DNA from: Lunularia cruciata
Taxonomy: Eukaryota > Streptophyta > Marchantiopsida > Lunulariales > Lunulariaceae
Assembly (NCBI GenBank): GCA_948567375.1
Contig: OX419756.1
Span: 64,954,552-65,018,551 of the forward strand
Direction: 5' to 3'
Length of the DNA: 64,000 bases
Below the pieces are notes generated by a model. That model did no database searches. It saw only the letters and a list, made by a program, of their open reading frames with translations, and had not been told where the DNA came from. Of this stretch, positions 48,824 through 59,830 are shown one piece after another; position 1 is the stretch's first letter; every line of letters begins with the position of its first letter. The position numbers and the translations under genes were made by a program.

Positions 48824-48957
48824 TAAAGGGCCTTGTATGCTCCCTATAAAATATAAGAGCCAAAGCCCATGCTAGGCATTCAGAGTTTTCCCTCATTTAA
48901 ATGTCCCAATGTGAGCTTTCATTCTCCTATTTCTCTCCTTGGTCTTGATTTTTTAAA

Positions 48958-51470
48958 AATTAGCACACAAGCCTCATATTATGACTAATTGGCTTACTTG
49001 GACGCTTTATGTGAGCTAATTCCTCAATAGGAGTTAACCCCATATAATAAGGAAGATCTTGTTGTACATCTACCTTCTTTAGGTGGAAGCCAGTTAGAGG
49101 AAGAGTAGAATCTCATAGAATTATATACTTTTGGAGGAGGATCTCTTATAGCAATAACAACAACTTCAATGATGACCAACCTGGTCCATTCAACAACCCA
49201 ATAGTGTGGATAAGAAGGCACTAGAATCAAGAAGCAATACAAAGTTTAGGGTATGGAAATTTTAATACTCCAGACTTTGGAATACAATACTTCAGCATAG
49301 AAAAAGATGTAACAAAAACTCTAGATACTTACCCTCAGTATTTATCCCATTTGCCGTTTACCTTCCAATCTGGGCCACTCATAGATAGTTGTAAAGAGGA
49401 CAAGAGGAGAGGAAAGAAAGCTATACCAACCAATGTTGAGCCAAGGTGCTCAACTATAACAAGCCAAAAACCAACCTACCAAAGGTTGATGGTCATAACC
49501 TCCAACTCCAAATAGCAAGACATGAATATCCAATTGTTGGTGATGCAATACTTAAGCTGGATATGAGAGTGACCAAAAAAAACACTTAGTGCACACATAA
49601 TTGCTGGATCTTTATTGCTCATAAGGTAAAGATTGGCATTGCAATTTGTCTTCAACATGCTCTCATAGAACTAGGAGATCAAGGCAAGCTAATTTGCTAA
49701 TAAAACCCCACTTATAAGATAAGAGGAATATTCATCATCAACTTAATTAGGCTCTATGTGTGCTCTCTTTACACTCATGGATTTTTATTGCTTATAAGGT
49801 AAAGATTTTCATTGCAGTAGTCTTCAACATCCTCTTATGGAACTAAGAGATCAAGGCAAGCTGATTTGCTAATGAAATCCTACTTATAAGACAAGAGGAA
49901 CTCTCATAATAATCAACTTTATTGGGCTCTAATTTTGCTCTCTTGACAATTGATGCAATACATTTGGAGTCTTAAACTTACCAAGAGGTTACTAAATCCA
50001 AGAGATTAAGAGGTGGCATCAAAACATACATGATTATTTGAAATAATATAAGAAGAACCAAACATGGAAGCTTGCAAAGTTGTTAAAGAATAGAAAGCAA
50101 ATGTACTTGCATACTCAATATGAATCCAAATAGATCAATTAAGAGATATCAACAAGATTAGTTGCTAGTAGAATTCAAGTATATGGACTTGACTACAAGT
50201 TGTTATTTTTATATAAAATATATATTATTGCAACAACAAATAACTTGCATGTGAAATCATACTTCTTCTATGGAGACTTAATATGAAGAAATATACTTGA
50301 TGGTGCTCAAAGATGTCACACCAACAAGTAATAATTATGCCTATAAACTACTCAAGGCCTTTTATGGACTCAAGCAAAGTACTAAAGTATGTTATCACTC
50401 ATTGATAAGTTCCTATGTACTATTAGATTCTCAAAGTCAACCAACCATTGATGGAAACTTATACTACAAGTATAAAGATAAAGGAATTTATCATTCTTAC
50501 CTTTTATGTTGACAAGCAAATTGTCATTCTTGCCATGTATGTAGATGACACATTTATCATAGCATGCACAAGCATAAAACTACTACAATATGTGAAGAAA
50601 GGACTAAGTTATTAGTTTTGATGATTTGTATCAAGCTATCTATCACTTTTGGGGTATTGAAGTAAGAAGTAAGTAGAGACAAAAAATGGATGGATCAAGA
50701 TAGTTTAGTTACTTTCTCTCACTCACAAGCAACCTGAATTTAACATGGCAGAAAGCAAGCAAGTCTCAACTCTCATATCAGCTTTTCTTGGAGAACTCTC
50801 TCCTTGTAGTAGGAGAGAGATTATTCAAGGAAAATAAGCCAAGCTTAGAAGCTAAAGTCAAGGAGTATGCCATATATCCTTACAACAGTACTATTAGATC
50901 AATCAACTTGCAACAATCTATGGACTGCCAAAGTATATTGTTGCTATCAAAAGGACATCCTAATACTTCAAAGGTATAATCACTACATAGAGTATAAGAG
51001 CTCTAAGGTATAATGACCTCCACTTGGATATTTGGATGTTGAAGATCAGTCAACTATGATGTCTTTATTTGGATATTGTTTTATATTTGTTAGAAGAGCT
51101 ATGAACTGGTCATTTAAATGAAAAAGTTCAGTTGCAATATCAATCACTACAAAAATTCTACAATGAATAATATGTTAAATAAGATTATAAGGAAGATGTT
51201 AAAAAATACTTTGGATACTTATGTTTTTATGGTAATAATGCTATCACATTGAAGTGTAACAATAAATCAACTATCATACAAGTCACAACCAAGGTTAATG
51301 ATAAAAATAATCATATTGATATTTATTTTCATTTCATTTGACTAATGTCTAGAAGGAAACAGTCAAGTTGAAGTATTGTATTACTATAAACATGACATTG
51401 TATCTACTCACTAAGCTTTTGCCAACTAAATAGATCATTTGCTCTTGCTCTTGCTCAAAGGTATGAAGTT
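48958..51470 (+). mobile_element. Ty1/copia remnant, part 2: reverse transcriptase and RNase H
   Basis: Continues the copia element after the chromovirus. Around 49060 comes an acidic linker (PSLGGSQLEEE). At 50235-50290 an RT piece matches the LHQMDVKSAFLNGDL region with gaps. At 50297-50510 is VLKDVTPTSNNYAYKLLKAF then YGLKQ...; after a frameshift comes the catalytic YVDD block (AMYVDDTFI, YVDD at 50538-50549). Around 51355-51440 RNase H-end text includes VKLKYCIT and LTKLLPTK. It has many stops and a 177-bp internal duplication at 49609-49955. Confidence 0.8.
49609..49955. repeat. Tandem duplication of about 177 bp in the copia remnant
   Basis: TTTATTGCTCATAAGGTAAA at 49610 recurs as TTTATTGCTTATAAGGTAAA at 49785. 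AGATCAAGGCAAGCT, TTTGCTAAT and ATAAGACAAGAGGAA-like boxes repeat in order. The copies are diverged, so the duplication is old. Confidence 0.85.
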
Positions 51471-51534
51471 TAGTTCAATTGTTTCTCATATGATTGGAAG
51501 TATTAGACCTAGGTTTGCGCAACAGTTACCTACT

Positions 51535-51972
51535 TCATCAAACTTAATCAACCTATCTCTTGGCTAGATATCTATAGTAATGAAGACTGATTTTGACTGC
51601 TCACCTTACTTGTGACTATCACCTAGTTACCATCTTCATCAAACTCAATTAATTTATCTCTTTGCTAAGTGTCTAGAGTAATAAAGACTAATTCTGATAG
51701 TGATTGTTACCTTCTTCATCAAACTCAATTAACCTATCTCTTGGCCAGGTGTCTATAGTAATGAAGACTGATTGGTATTGTGATAGTTATCTTCTTCACG
51801 GACTAAGCTAACTTACCTCTTGGCTAGGTATCTAGAGTAATGAAGACCAATTGAGATTGTGATACTAACCTTCTAATTAGATTAAGTTAAAATATCTCTT
51901 GTTTAGGTATCTAGAGTAATGAAGACTAAGTGTGACTGTTCACCTACCTTGTAACTATCACCTACCTCTAGA
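51535..51972. repeat. Five-unit tandem repeat, 78-101 bp units
   Basis: Units start at 51535, 51636, 51716, 51796 and about 51874. The core is TCATCAAACTCAATTAACCT, CTCTTGGCTAGGTATCTAGA, GTAATGAAGACTGATT. The first and last units are longer because they carry an extra segment around CTTGTGACTATCACCTA. It lies just past the copia RNase H end, in the expected 3' non-coding or LTR zone. Confidence 0.9.
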
Positions 51973-53870
51973 AGACTTGTTCCTGGTAGGGATCTAGAAT
52001 ATCATAAAGGTGCAGATTATTACTAGCAGTTTTGAGTGGTTTTGAGTTAATCACAACTAATCAAGTCTAGTAATAACTAAGTTAAATTTTCTCTAAGTAA
52101 GTTACTATAGCTAAATAAGAGTAAAAGTTCGTTTAATTTTAATTATTGGATACTCAATGTGACCCCTAGTGAATTTTATTATATTAGAGTAAGACCTCTG
52201 AAAAATATTTAAATTAGGATGGGATCTTGTAAAGGTCTTTATTGAGTTTGAACTCCATTTTGGACTTTGCATGGTCAAATTGACTTTGTATATAAGAGAT
52301 GTTAAAATCCTATTGGCTTGACCAAGATACGTGACCTTTAACCATGGAGGTTGATCAAGTTAATTAGACTTGGCTTGATCTTGAAATATATTGTAATTTT
52401 TAAAATATGAGAAGATCCCAGTTTCTTAGATAATTTGTTTGGAAAGTTCCAACAAGAAGGCATGTGAAGCCAAGAACTCATGTGAGTATCTTGGGTCCAA
52501 GATTTCTTGCCTTGGGGTAGTTTAGGTAAAGTATTGATTTAAGCAAGTTATTAAAATTTAATGAATATATAATGAGTTGCTTAAGAGGTTAAAGACATCC
52601 CTTCCTTAGTGTGTTTGGAGTATGGAGTTAGTAGGGGTAATAAGGCTTTGTGAGTACTACTTATATTTTTGTTACGTAAAGAGTGATATTTTCTACTTGA
52701 GAGCAATATGATTATGGTGTTAATCTTAGATAAACCTTTAACTCTAGAGGACCCTAATGTGAGTGTGAGTGAAAGAAATTCATGTTTAATTCTGTTAAGT
52801 TTTCTAGAATTGCTTATATTGAGCCATTTTGGAGGAGCTTTGGCGTAAGAAAGTACAATGAGTGATCTGAAGAGAGAATGAAAGATTTGGGGAGTGAATG
52901 AGCGAATTTCTCCAGAGATTTTTACTTGATGATGCTAGATAGCAACTCTTTTTACCGTATAGCATGATGCATACTACAACTATCACTAGAAGTATCAATA
53001 GAAATAGAAGGCAGGTATCCTTACGGTTAGATAGTACCTTTTATCCTTGGGGTTAAATCTCTTTTTGCGCCTCTTACAAGTTGTAAATTTCTAGTGTATG
53101 CATCATTTTTGGGTTCCATTGGTGCATATTACAAGTATCACGAGAGGCATCGTTAGGGTGAAAATGGAATTTCACTTCTGAAATTTTTAAATTTTCTAGT
53201 ACTATGTAATTATATGTGGACTCTACAGTCTTAGATCTTGGAAACACACGAGAGCAATATAGCACGGTTCGCCAGCTCTCTTTGTGCATGTTTGTTTAGC
53301 TACCAACAAAGAACAAGAATAAGATGAGACCTAAAAGTATATTGTGAATATGCAACATAGACTGACCTCGTTAATCAGGGCTTGATGTGGATATAAAGAA
53401 CATAAAGATGGTCCATGACAGAGCTACTCATTATCAATGAGAACGATGTTCCAAGTAGACGGCAAGAAAAGCGCTTATCTAGACAGCTGAATATTATGAC
53501 AAGACAACGTTGAGTTCAGTAACTTGAATGGCCTGGCCATTCACGTTACATCTTTTGATGTTTCTGTCATGTCGGAAACAGCAAAAGATCGTGGACAGAA
53601 TCATGTATGATCTGGTCCGCTAGGACCATATAAACACCAAAAGAAGACTACAATTTATCGCGAAGAACGTTACAAAATCTGAAGGTGTTTGGTAGCGTGC
53701 CCAACAGTCACAAACCCACAATTTAGTTTGTCCAAACTCAACCCTGATGAGGTGTTGAGGGTGTTGCTTACTGATATACAACCTCGGCCTCGAATGATCC
53801 ATATAAGAAGACTTCAGCCCGCTTGATCCACTGATAGATACTACAAAACAATGTCGAATCGCGGTCCCAT
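51973..53870. other. AT-rich DNA, probable decayed LTR-element sequence, no gene
   Basis: No protein family is recognised in any frame. There is a weak similarity between 52968-53010 and 53096-53150 (GCATACTACAACTATCACTAGA against GCATATTACAAGTATCACGAGA), i.e. a local repeat. Base composition returns to balanced near 53300, which marks the right edge of the nest. Confidence 0.5.
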
Positions 53871-53877
53871 ATGTGTA

Positions 53878-53911
53878 ACATATATCATATATCGTGATAT
53901 ATGATATATGT
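53878..53911. repeat. Perfect palindrome, 16-bp arms, 2-base centre
   Basis: ACATATATCATATATC (53878-53893) and GATATATGATATATGT (53896-53911) are exact reverse complements around GT. Confidence 0.95.
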
Positions 53912-54117
53912 CACTAGTCAAATCTATAAAGCTCATCGACTGAGAAGTTCGTGACGACAGTGTATTGATAGACTTTGATACTCTAGTTTTTTATTACATA
54001 ATTTGCGTGAACACACAAATTTGTTTTAACGATTGGTTATTATTCGAGATTGCAAACATGGAGTAAATTCTGATTTTGAAGGCCTTTACTTTAAGACTTT
54101 GTCACGCTCTTCCTTCA

Positions 54118-54159
54118 TAGCCGAGGATGTACTCCATATAGCCGAGGATGTACTCCATA
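54118..54159. repeat. 21-bp tandem duplication
   Basis: TAGCCGAGGATGTACTCCATA occurs twice back to back (54118-54138 and 54139-54159). Confidence 0.95.
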
Positions 54160-54749
54160 TGGATGATTTTTTGTCATTAGAAGATCCATAGATGGCATTT
54201 GGTATACTCTATTCAAATATCGCTTGTGGACCGATGTACCTCGTATGCATAGTTCCCCTTTGCTTCCAATCCCCTCGAGTGCCTTTGATAGGAAGATTAT
54301 GGGAGTCTTTAGTGATATTATTGGACCATTGACTTTTAGAGTGCGTGATAGAGAATTTGGCACGTAGACAGACTATTTTGCCGATCTCATTTAGAGTGGT
54401 TTGCTTACTATCTATGGAGGAGACAGCATCTATAACATTTTTGGGTAGTTGTGTTCTCTTGGCACATTTACTTTCCTCTCGTTTTATTTTCGGGTAGTTA
54501 TACTCTCTTGGCACCATTACTTTCCTCTCGTTTTATGCATGTTCGATAGATAGATCGTGGCAGAGGTGGAAGAGGATATTATTTTCTCCATTTGGTAGGA
54601 CGGGTAGACGAGAGGGAGTCTTTCTCCACTAGCACGAGAATACTTTACATCTTTTGCTTCACGCGGTGGGTTGAGTCTTTTTTCCACTCGTCGTTACAGG
54701 GGATGCATATATGTTGCTTGGACATCAAGTAGTCCTTCCGAAAGGAATG

Positions 54750-55690
54750 TGCACAAATCTTGTTATTATGCATATCCAGCATGGTGAGTTCTTCCTACGT
54801 AGGATTCACTTCAACACTTGCATCCAGTATGCACCAAAATGTACTCCAAGTATTCATAATGCAAATGAATCATTCGTCGGCTGCACACAGGAATCCCAAA
54901 ATCCTCTGAAGTAAACTGGGGGCATTTTCGGCACCATTTCATGCACCCGCACCCACTCGTTGACAATGCTCTCGCCGGATACCCTTGAGTCTAGGCTCCA
55001 TGTACGAATCTCTGGCTCCAGAGATTTGATGTACACTGTTGTACCCGCTAGAAACATCTCTTCACCCACAATGAAAAGAACCAGTGTGTCACGGTGAAGG
55101 AATTGGGGAACGGTAGGCATATCCGCAGCTGGATAAGGCTGTGGATCCGGAATCCCGTTGAAACTGCCTGGCTCGCATACTATAATATCCGACGTCTCTA
55201 TCAAATAGTCATACGAATCCTCCAATTCCCCCATACAGTAACGGCCCTGATACGTACATAGTAGACCTTTGAGAGATTTCACGGTGAGTATCCTTGGTCT
55301 TGTGAAATGAATCCACTCATATCTCTCTGGAGATCATACAGGTCAAAACTAGAACTCTCCATTCTTGGAGGGAGGGATGGAGGTTCTTCTGTCTCGCACT
55401 GGACAAGAATCTGATGAGACTGAGTACTCTTCGAGAACATGATGCCCACGAGGCACTCAACAGTAAGGCTTTTGAGCTGAGACAGGACATCAAGATCCAC
55501 AGGCACATGCTTCTTGGTCTTGCAAACTGATTTCAGCAGGAACAAGTCAAACGGCATTCCGGGTGTATTACAAGCAGGGTCAAGAAACCAGTCGGATGAT
55601 GTCTTGATTTGTAACAAGTAGGGACAAGAGTCTGCAGCAATACAAGTCCGTGTGCCGCTCCAACCACACGAACTTTAGAAGTACGTAGGA
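54750..55690 (-). pseudogene. Second F-box/kelch-type copy, kelch part only, multiply frameshifted
   Basis: Paralog of the gene at 21277-22609. On the minus strand: KVRVVGAAHGLVLLQ near 55680-55635; after a shift MPFDLFLLKSVCKTKKHVPVD and VGIMFSKSTQSHQILVQ (55540-55390); a shift near 55330 into EWIHFTRPRILTVKS; then an open run to 54862 with FLHRDTLVLFIVGEEMFLAG and VPKMPPVYFRGFW; then a third shift into MNTWSTFWCILDASVEVNP where a stop replaces the next residue. The F-box is absent upstream. At least three frame changes make it a pseudogene. Confidence 0.85.
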
Positions 55691-56081
55691 ATTCTTACAT
55701 AAGATTTGCTTAACTTTCACCTGTGACGGGATTAAGCAGTGATATAACCTAATTTGCTATGCCAACTTACATTCGGACAAGACTGGTTTGGACTGTGTAA
55801 ACTATGTACAGTTGACACTGCTGTACAGGAATGCGAGAAAAGAACGAGAACAGATGCTTTGGTTTTTCTCTAATCAGTGGAGAAAATCTGTCTTTCCTAG
55901 CTAATCTAAATCTGCAGTCCTACTTATATTCTCTTTTTCTTTCCTTCCTTTGTTTTAGTTTTCAGATTTAAGAGGAACAAAATTCATACCCTACTGTCCA
56001 GGAGGACTCTTAACTGATTGATTGTATGCACATGAATCGCTAGAGCAGAGAATAGATGAGTATAAGCTCTGCACAAGCAAA
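55691..56081. other. Intergenic, 3' region of the first DMP gene
   Basis: No gene recognised. It presumably contains the 3' UTR of the minus-strand DMP gene that ends at 56082. Confidence 0.4.
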
Positions 56082-56690
56082 TTAGCCCTTCTTCGATGCC
56101 GCAGTTGAGGTGTTGGTTCCACTACTTCCGACAGCCCCTTGTACAGCAGATGCGAGAGCAGCAGGAGATACTGGGAATCCAACTCCATGTCTTGTGGACG
56201 GAAGCGTGGTGAAGACCGTGCTGACTGTGAATGAAACAAGAGCAGGGATAGTCCTGACGAGGTTATCGTTGAGAGTAGGAAACAGACAAGTTTGAATGTT
56301 AGGAGTCATGAGTGCACAGGCAGCAAAAACTGCCAGTGACAAAATCGCATGAATGATATCGATGAAAGTAACCTTGTACTCCTCTTTGTCTCCAGGACGC
56401 AGAGCCACTGGCAACTGCGGAGTCCACAATCCTCTGAATGTCACTATCCCATAATACACTTGACCATCTGCGGCCTGGAAACTGTCAGTGAAGCACGAGA
56501 AGAAGCAGAACAGTGCAAAGATGAGAGTCGTTGCTATGCTTCGCCATTGCTCTGCAGGGTTGTCACAAGTTCCATTGTCTGTGACAATTGGCGCCACGGC
56601 CGTGAACGCCAAAAATGTTCCTGTTGGTAGGAGATTCGCCAAATTCGATGCGACATCGTATAAATGGTTGAGGAAACTCCATGGTGCCAT
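56082..56690 (-). CDS. DUF679 domain membrane protein (DMP family), 202 aa
   Basis: Plant-specific four-helix membrane protein family; members are linked to endomembrane remodelling during senescence and, for some Arabidopsis paralogs, to gamete fusion. The diagnostic N-terminal block LANLLPTGTFLAFTAVAPIV (about 17-36) is helix 1. It is followed by TDNGTCDNPAEQWR, helix 2 at about 52-70 with SCFTDSF, a GQVYYGIVTF-x-GLWTPQLP loop, helix 3 at about 108-128 (DIIHAILSLAVFAACAL), TPNIQTCLFPT, and helix 4 at about 144-163, ending with STRHGVGFP. The C-terminal tail is Ser/Thr/Ala-rich with a KKG end. It is intronless, as usual for DMP genes. The N-terminus is about 45 residues shorter than the copy at 61661. 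The Met at 56690 is the first in frame after a stop. No regulatory site was identified. Confidence 0.9.
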   Translation of the reverse strand: MAPWSFLNHLYDVASNLANLLPTGTFLAFTAVAPIVTDNGTCDNPAEQWRSIATTLIFALFCFFSCFTDSFQAADGQVYYGIVTFRGLWTPQLPVALRPGDKEEYKVTFIDIIHAILSLAVFAACALMTPNIQTCLFPTLNDNLVRTIPALVSFTVSTVFTTLPSTRHGVGFPVSPAALASAVQGAVGSSGTNTSTAASKKG

Positions 56691-59216
56691 CGCTAATTTG
56701 GATGAAAGTTGGACCTGTGATTTGCTCTAGCCCTAGCGAAGGTTTTTTGTTACTTCTTCTCACTTTTCTGACGGATGTAGACACCGGGGGACTTCTAAGC
56801 TGACCAATTCCTCTCCCTGAAATCAGAAACCTAGTCTACTTGAAGTGAGATCGGTGCTGATCGAGCAAGCGATCCGCCGATTGAAGTGGAGATTAGGAAT
56901 ATGCTCGCAGCAGGACTGCAACACTTCTTTTTTCTTTCTGCACAGGCCGATCGACACTCTTGCCAATCCAACACTTTCAGGCTACTGTTATACATTATGT
57001 CCTCGTATCTAAATTCAAGCCTTGCGCCGCAATGTTAGCGCAAGAACTGACCATCACGAGCTAATTTTGCGGTCCCCACGAGAAATCTGTTTCTTTTACC
57101 CCTTTCCCAGCAAACAATGCATCTACTACGTCTGTAGCAACACTAATCAATTGTTTGTCATCGTCCACAACCCTATCTCCTGTAACATTAGAGACAATAT
57201 GTTCCTAAACCGCGATACAAGCTACTGGTTGATCATGACATTGCTTATTTGCGACTTCGACCACCGATGTTACTAATGCCAGATATCATACAGCTTTTCC
57301 TGAAACCACTCAGGTTGATGACTGTGATGCAAAGTTCTCGGGAGTAAACCTTGATTGTGTGACAAATGTATCTTAAAATACTTACAACTCAAGGTAAGCG
57401 TGACTGATCAGGACATTCACCACAAGAATGGTTAGTTCATCCATACGCCAACTGCTTAATTGCGCTTCAATATGTAGGGATGACATTCTCAGGTACCTGG
57501 ATATGTCACCTGTAGGCTGCTAACCACCTTACGTACCTCTGCGCCTAATCGTTGTTGGAATGGATTATCCTCGTAGGAGGGGTCCCCTGTAAAGCGCGAC
57601 CTCTCCTCTGCTTATTTCTTTCGTGTTTCTAACCCAAGCCATAGTAGAACGCAGAAGGAAACTAAAGACCTGAAATCCTAGAAAGCACTGTTGGCTGCCA
57701 TTTGCTTTGCGGAATAGGTTGCATGCAAATGAGACAGGGTAATGCATCGTACTCAAGGAGCAGTTGCTTACGTAAATTTCAAGCAAGGCTCAGTCCGTGG
57801 AATCTCCAATCGAGAAATATCATAACGAAAGAATCGCGAGTGAAAGCTGACACAAACAGATCACCAAGAGACATGGTGAGAATTATCAATCGATTAGTCT
57901 AGAAATGCCCGCTGTAGCGAATGTTGCTCGAACACACTTGAGAAATGTTATATCTGTTTTGGTTGAGACAAGAGACAGTGATGGACCCTCCTCTACAGAA
58001 TAGACATCCTACTTCCCGGATGTTCCAGAACTTTTTTATCATTTTCCCTTTCTTGCTTATGTATTTCTCCGGAATCATTTCTTTCAGTTTCGGAGTCACG
58101 ATCATTCCTACCAATTAGAGTTTGTCCCCGGGCATCGTGTCCGTAGCCGTTCACGGACATGAATTTCAAGAATACTGCCTGCCATAGTCTAATATATAGA
58201 AAGCTCAAATATTGACTGAGCTAGGTTTTGCTCTCCGTCACCTGATGATTTCACTCTATAACCAGTGTTTGTCAAACACGTTGACTGCTGTCAAACATGT
58301 CTACTTTCGTCTCCAGATTTCCTGTTACACCAGTGAACATATAATCCTGGTTCACGAAACTGAATCTGTCTTCGTTGACGAGACTGTTACCGGTAGAGTC
58401 TAAACGAGCTTCACCATGTTTACCACAATTCGTCAGATATAGGTGTACCCAAGAACCATATACTATCGTTCTCTGTATAAAACTCAAGAAATTTCTCAGA
58501 TTGAGTTCTTTTATTTCAGAGTTTAATTTGGTAGCCTCTCAGACGTAGTTCATGAACCCTGATTTCTATGGTACTCTCGAAGTCTACTGTACTCGGATTT
58601 GTGCTCTCCAACTATCCATGGTTAGGATTTGGGAGGGTTCTATGGGGCTTTAGAAACATGAAAGTGCGGTCCTCGTCATTATATGCCACGTGAGATGAAC
58701 ATAACTTGCACAAAAGCCTTTATTCCACGTTAGCGTATGAACGTACCCTTAATTGCCATGTAGGACATGCGTTTGGGAACTTCACTATTGAGTCCGGAGT
58801 AGCTTCAAATTTTTACCGACGGTGGGTATGACCATGTTGGCGGGAGAGGAAACAAAGCGCGCTTGCTTCAGCTATGAACCCGAAACATGATGGCTTCACC
58901 TTGACGACGAGAATCGGAGACTTCCTTCATTGATTGATGAGACCTGTGTTTACATATTGATCCGATTTAGCGATTGTACAATCTTGGATCCAGTTGAGAA
59001 TGCTAGCTGGGTTCCAAACAGGCCTGGACGCACAGTACAGAGCGATAAAGCTTATAGGATGATAACCTTCTGTCCGATGTCCAGTCTTGCCAACATCAGG
59101 CCTGTTATTCGTTCTTTCCTTCCAGTTTTCAAGTTCAAACTTGCAATTACCAACTTCTACTGTCTACAGGAACTCCGCATATGTATCCCTCAAATGTTTT
59201 GCATGTGGAGTTTAGC
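56691..59216. other. Intergenic between DMP copies, no gene recognised
   Basis: It includes the promoter/5' UTR of the gene ending at 56082 and about 2.5 kb without a recognisable frame. No transposon similarity was seen by eye. Confidence 0.5.
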
Positions 59217-59830
59217 CTAGCTACTGGAGCTAAAAATCTCCCGACTGGGACGGTGGTTATGACATGACTTCATATTCGGTACAGCAGGCAAGGTGCCCGT
59301 TCCAGCTCGTGCCAATTCCTGGATTGACAAAGTAGCAGGGGATAGTGGAAAACCAATACCATGTCTTTGGAAAGAAATGTTGTGAAGACCATGCTTAAAC
59401 AAAAGATACAAGACGGGAATGGTCCGGGCGAGAGTGTCACTGAATTTGGGAAACAAACAAGATCGAATGTTAGGAGTCAAAAGAGTGCAGGCAGCAAAGA
59501 CTACAGGTGACAGTATTAATAGTAGTATATTGTATAAATGTAGTCGATGAACCTCAGCTTATACGGATCTTTATTTCCGAGGCGCAGGACAACAGGTATT
59601 GTGGAGTCCACAACCGTCTGAGTCTAAAAGGTCCATAGTACATTTGAGCTCAGGGAGTGTCGGTGAAGCATGAGAAGAAACAGAACACTGCCAAAGAATA
59701 TACTCGTTGCTACTCTACGCCATGACTCTGCAGGGTTCTCACAAGTCACATTGTCTGTGACAATGGGCGTTATTCCAGCGAACGCCAAAGATGTACCTGT
59801 GGGCAGTAGATTGGCCAGATTCGGATAGGA
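59217..59830 (-). pseudogene. DMP (DUF679) pseudogene
   Basis: On the minus strand from 59829: NLANLLPTGTSLAF, ITPIVTDNVTCENPAESWRR, then a frame change to FSCFTDTP and a stop, MYYGPFRLRRLWTPQ, a further change near 59545, and VVFAACTLLTPNIRSCLFP to RHGIGFPLSPATLS. It is the same order as the intact copies but has at least two frameshifts and an in-frame stop. The copy retains the closest similarity to 61661-62404 around PNIRSCLFP. Confidence 0.9.

Larger units (their letters stand above)
42652..48957 (+). mobile_element. Full-length Ty3/gypsy chromovirus, coding-dead
   Basis: A 6306-bp element with LTRs at both ends and 5-bp target duplication AATTA (42647-42651 and 48958-48962). In order: LTR, primer site, gag with zinc knuckle, protease, a foreign insert, reverse transcriptase/RNase H, integrase, chromodomain, polypurine tract, LTR. 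The gag-protease-RT-RH-IN order and the C-terminal chromodomain define the chromovirus branch, whose chromodomain is thought to guide integration to chromatin marks. RT catalytic FLDD and integrase D,D35E residues survive, but protease and RNase H catalytic positions are changed and more than ten stops interrupt the frame. It sits inside a copia remnant. Confidence 0.95.
48549..48957 (+). repeat. 3' LTR of the chromovirus (409 bp)
   Basis: Begins TGTAACCGTATGGAG and ends TTTTAAA where the 5' LTR ends TTTTACA. TATA-like TATAAAATA at 48845. It differs from the 5' LTR at many positions, so the insertion is not recent. Confidence 0.95.

Noticed and set aside
53620-54517. Minus-strand frames of 60-102 codons
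   Set aside because: They overlap each other in different frames and include the 21-bp duplication; no domain is visible.
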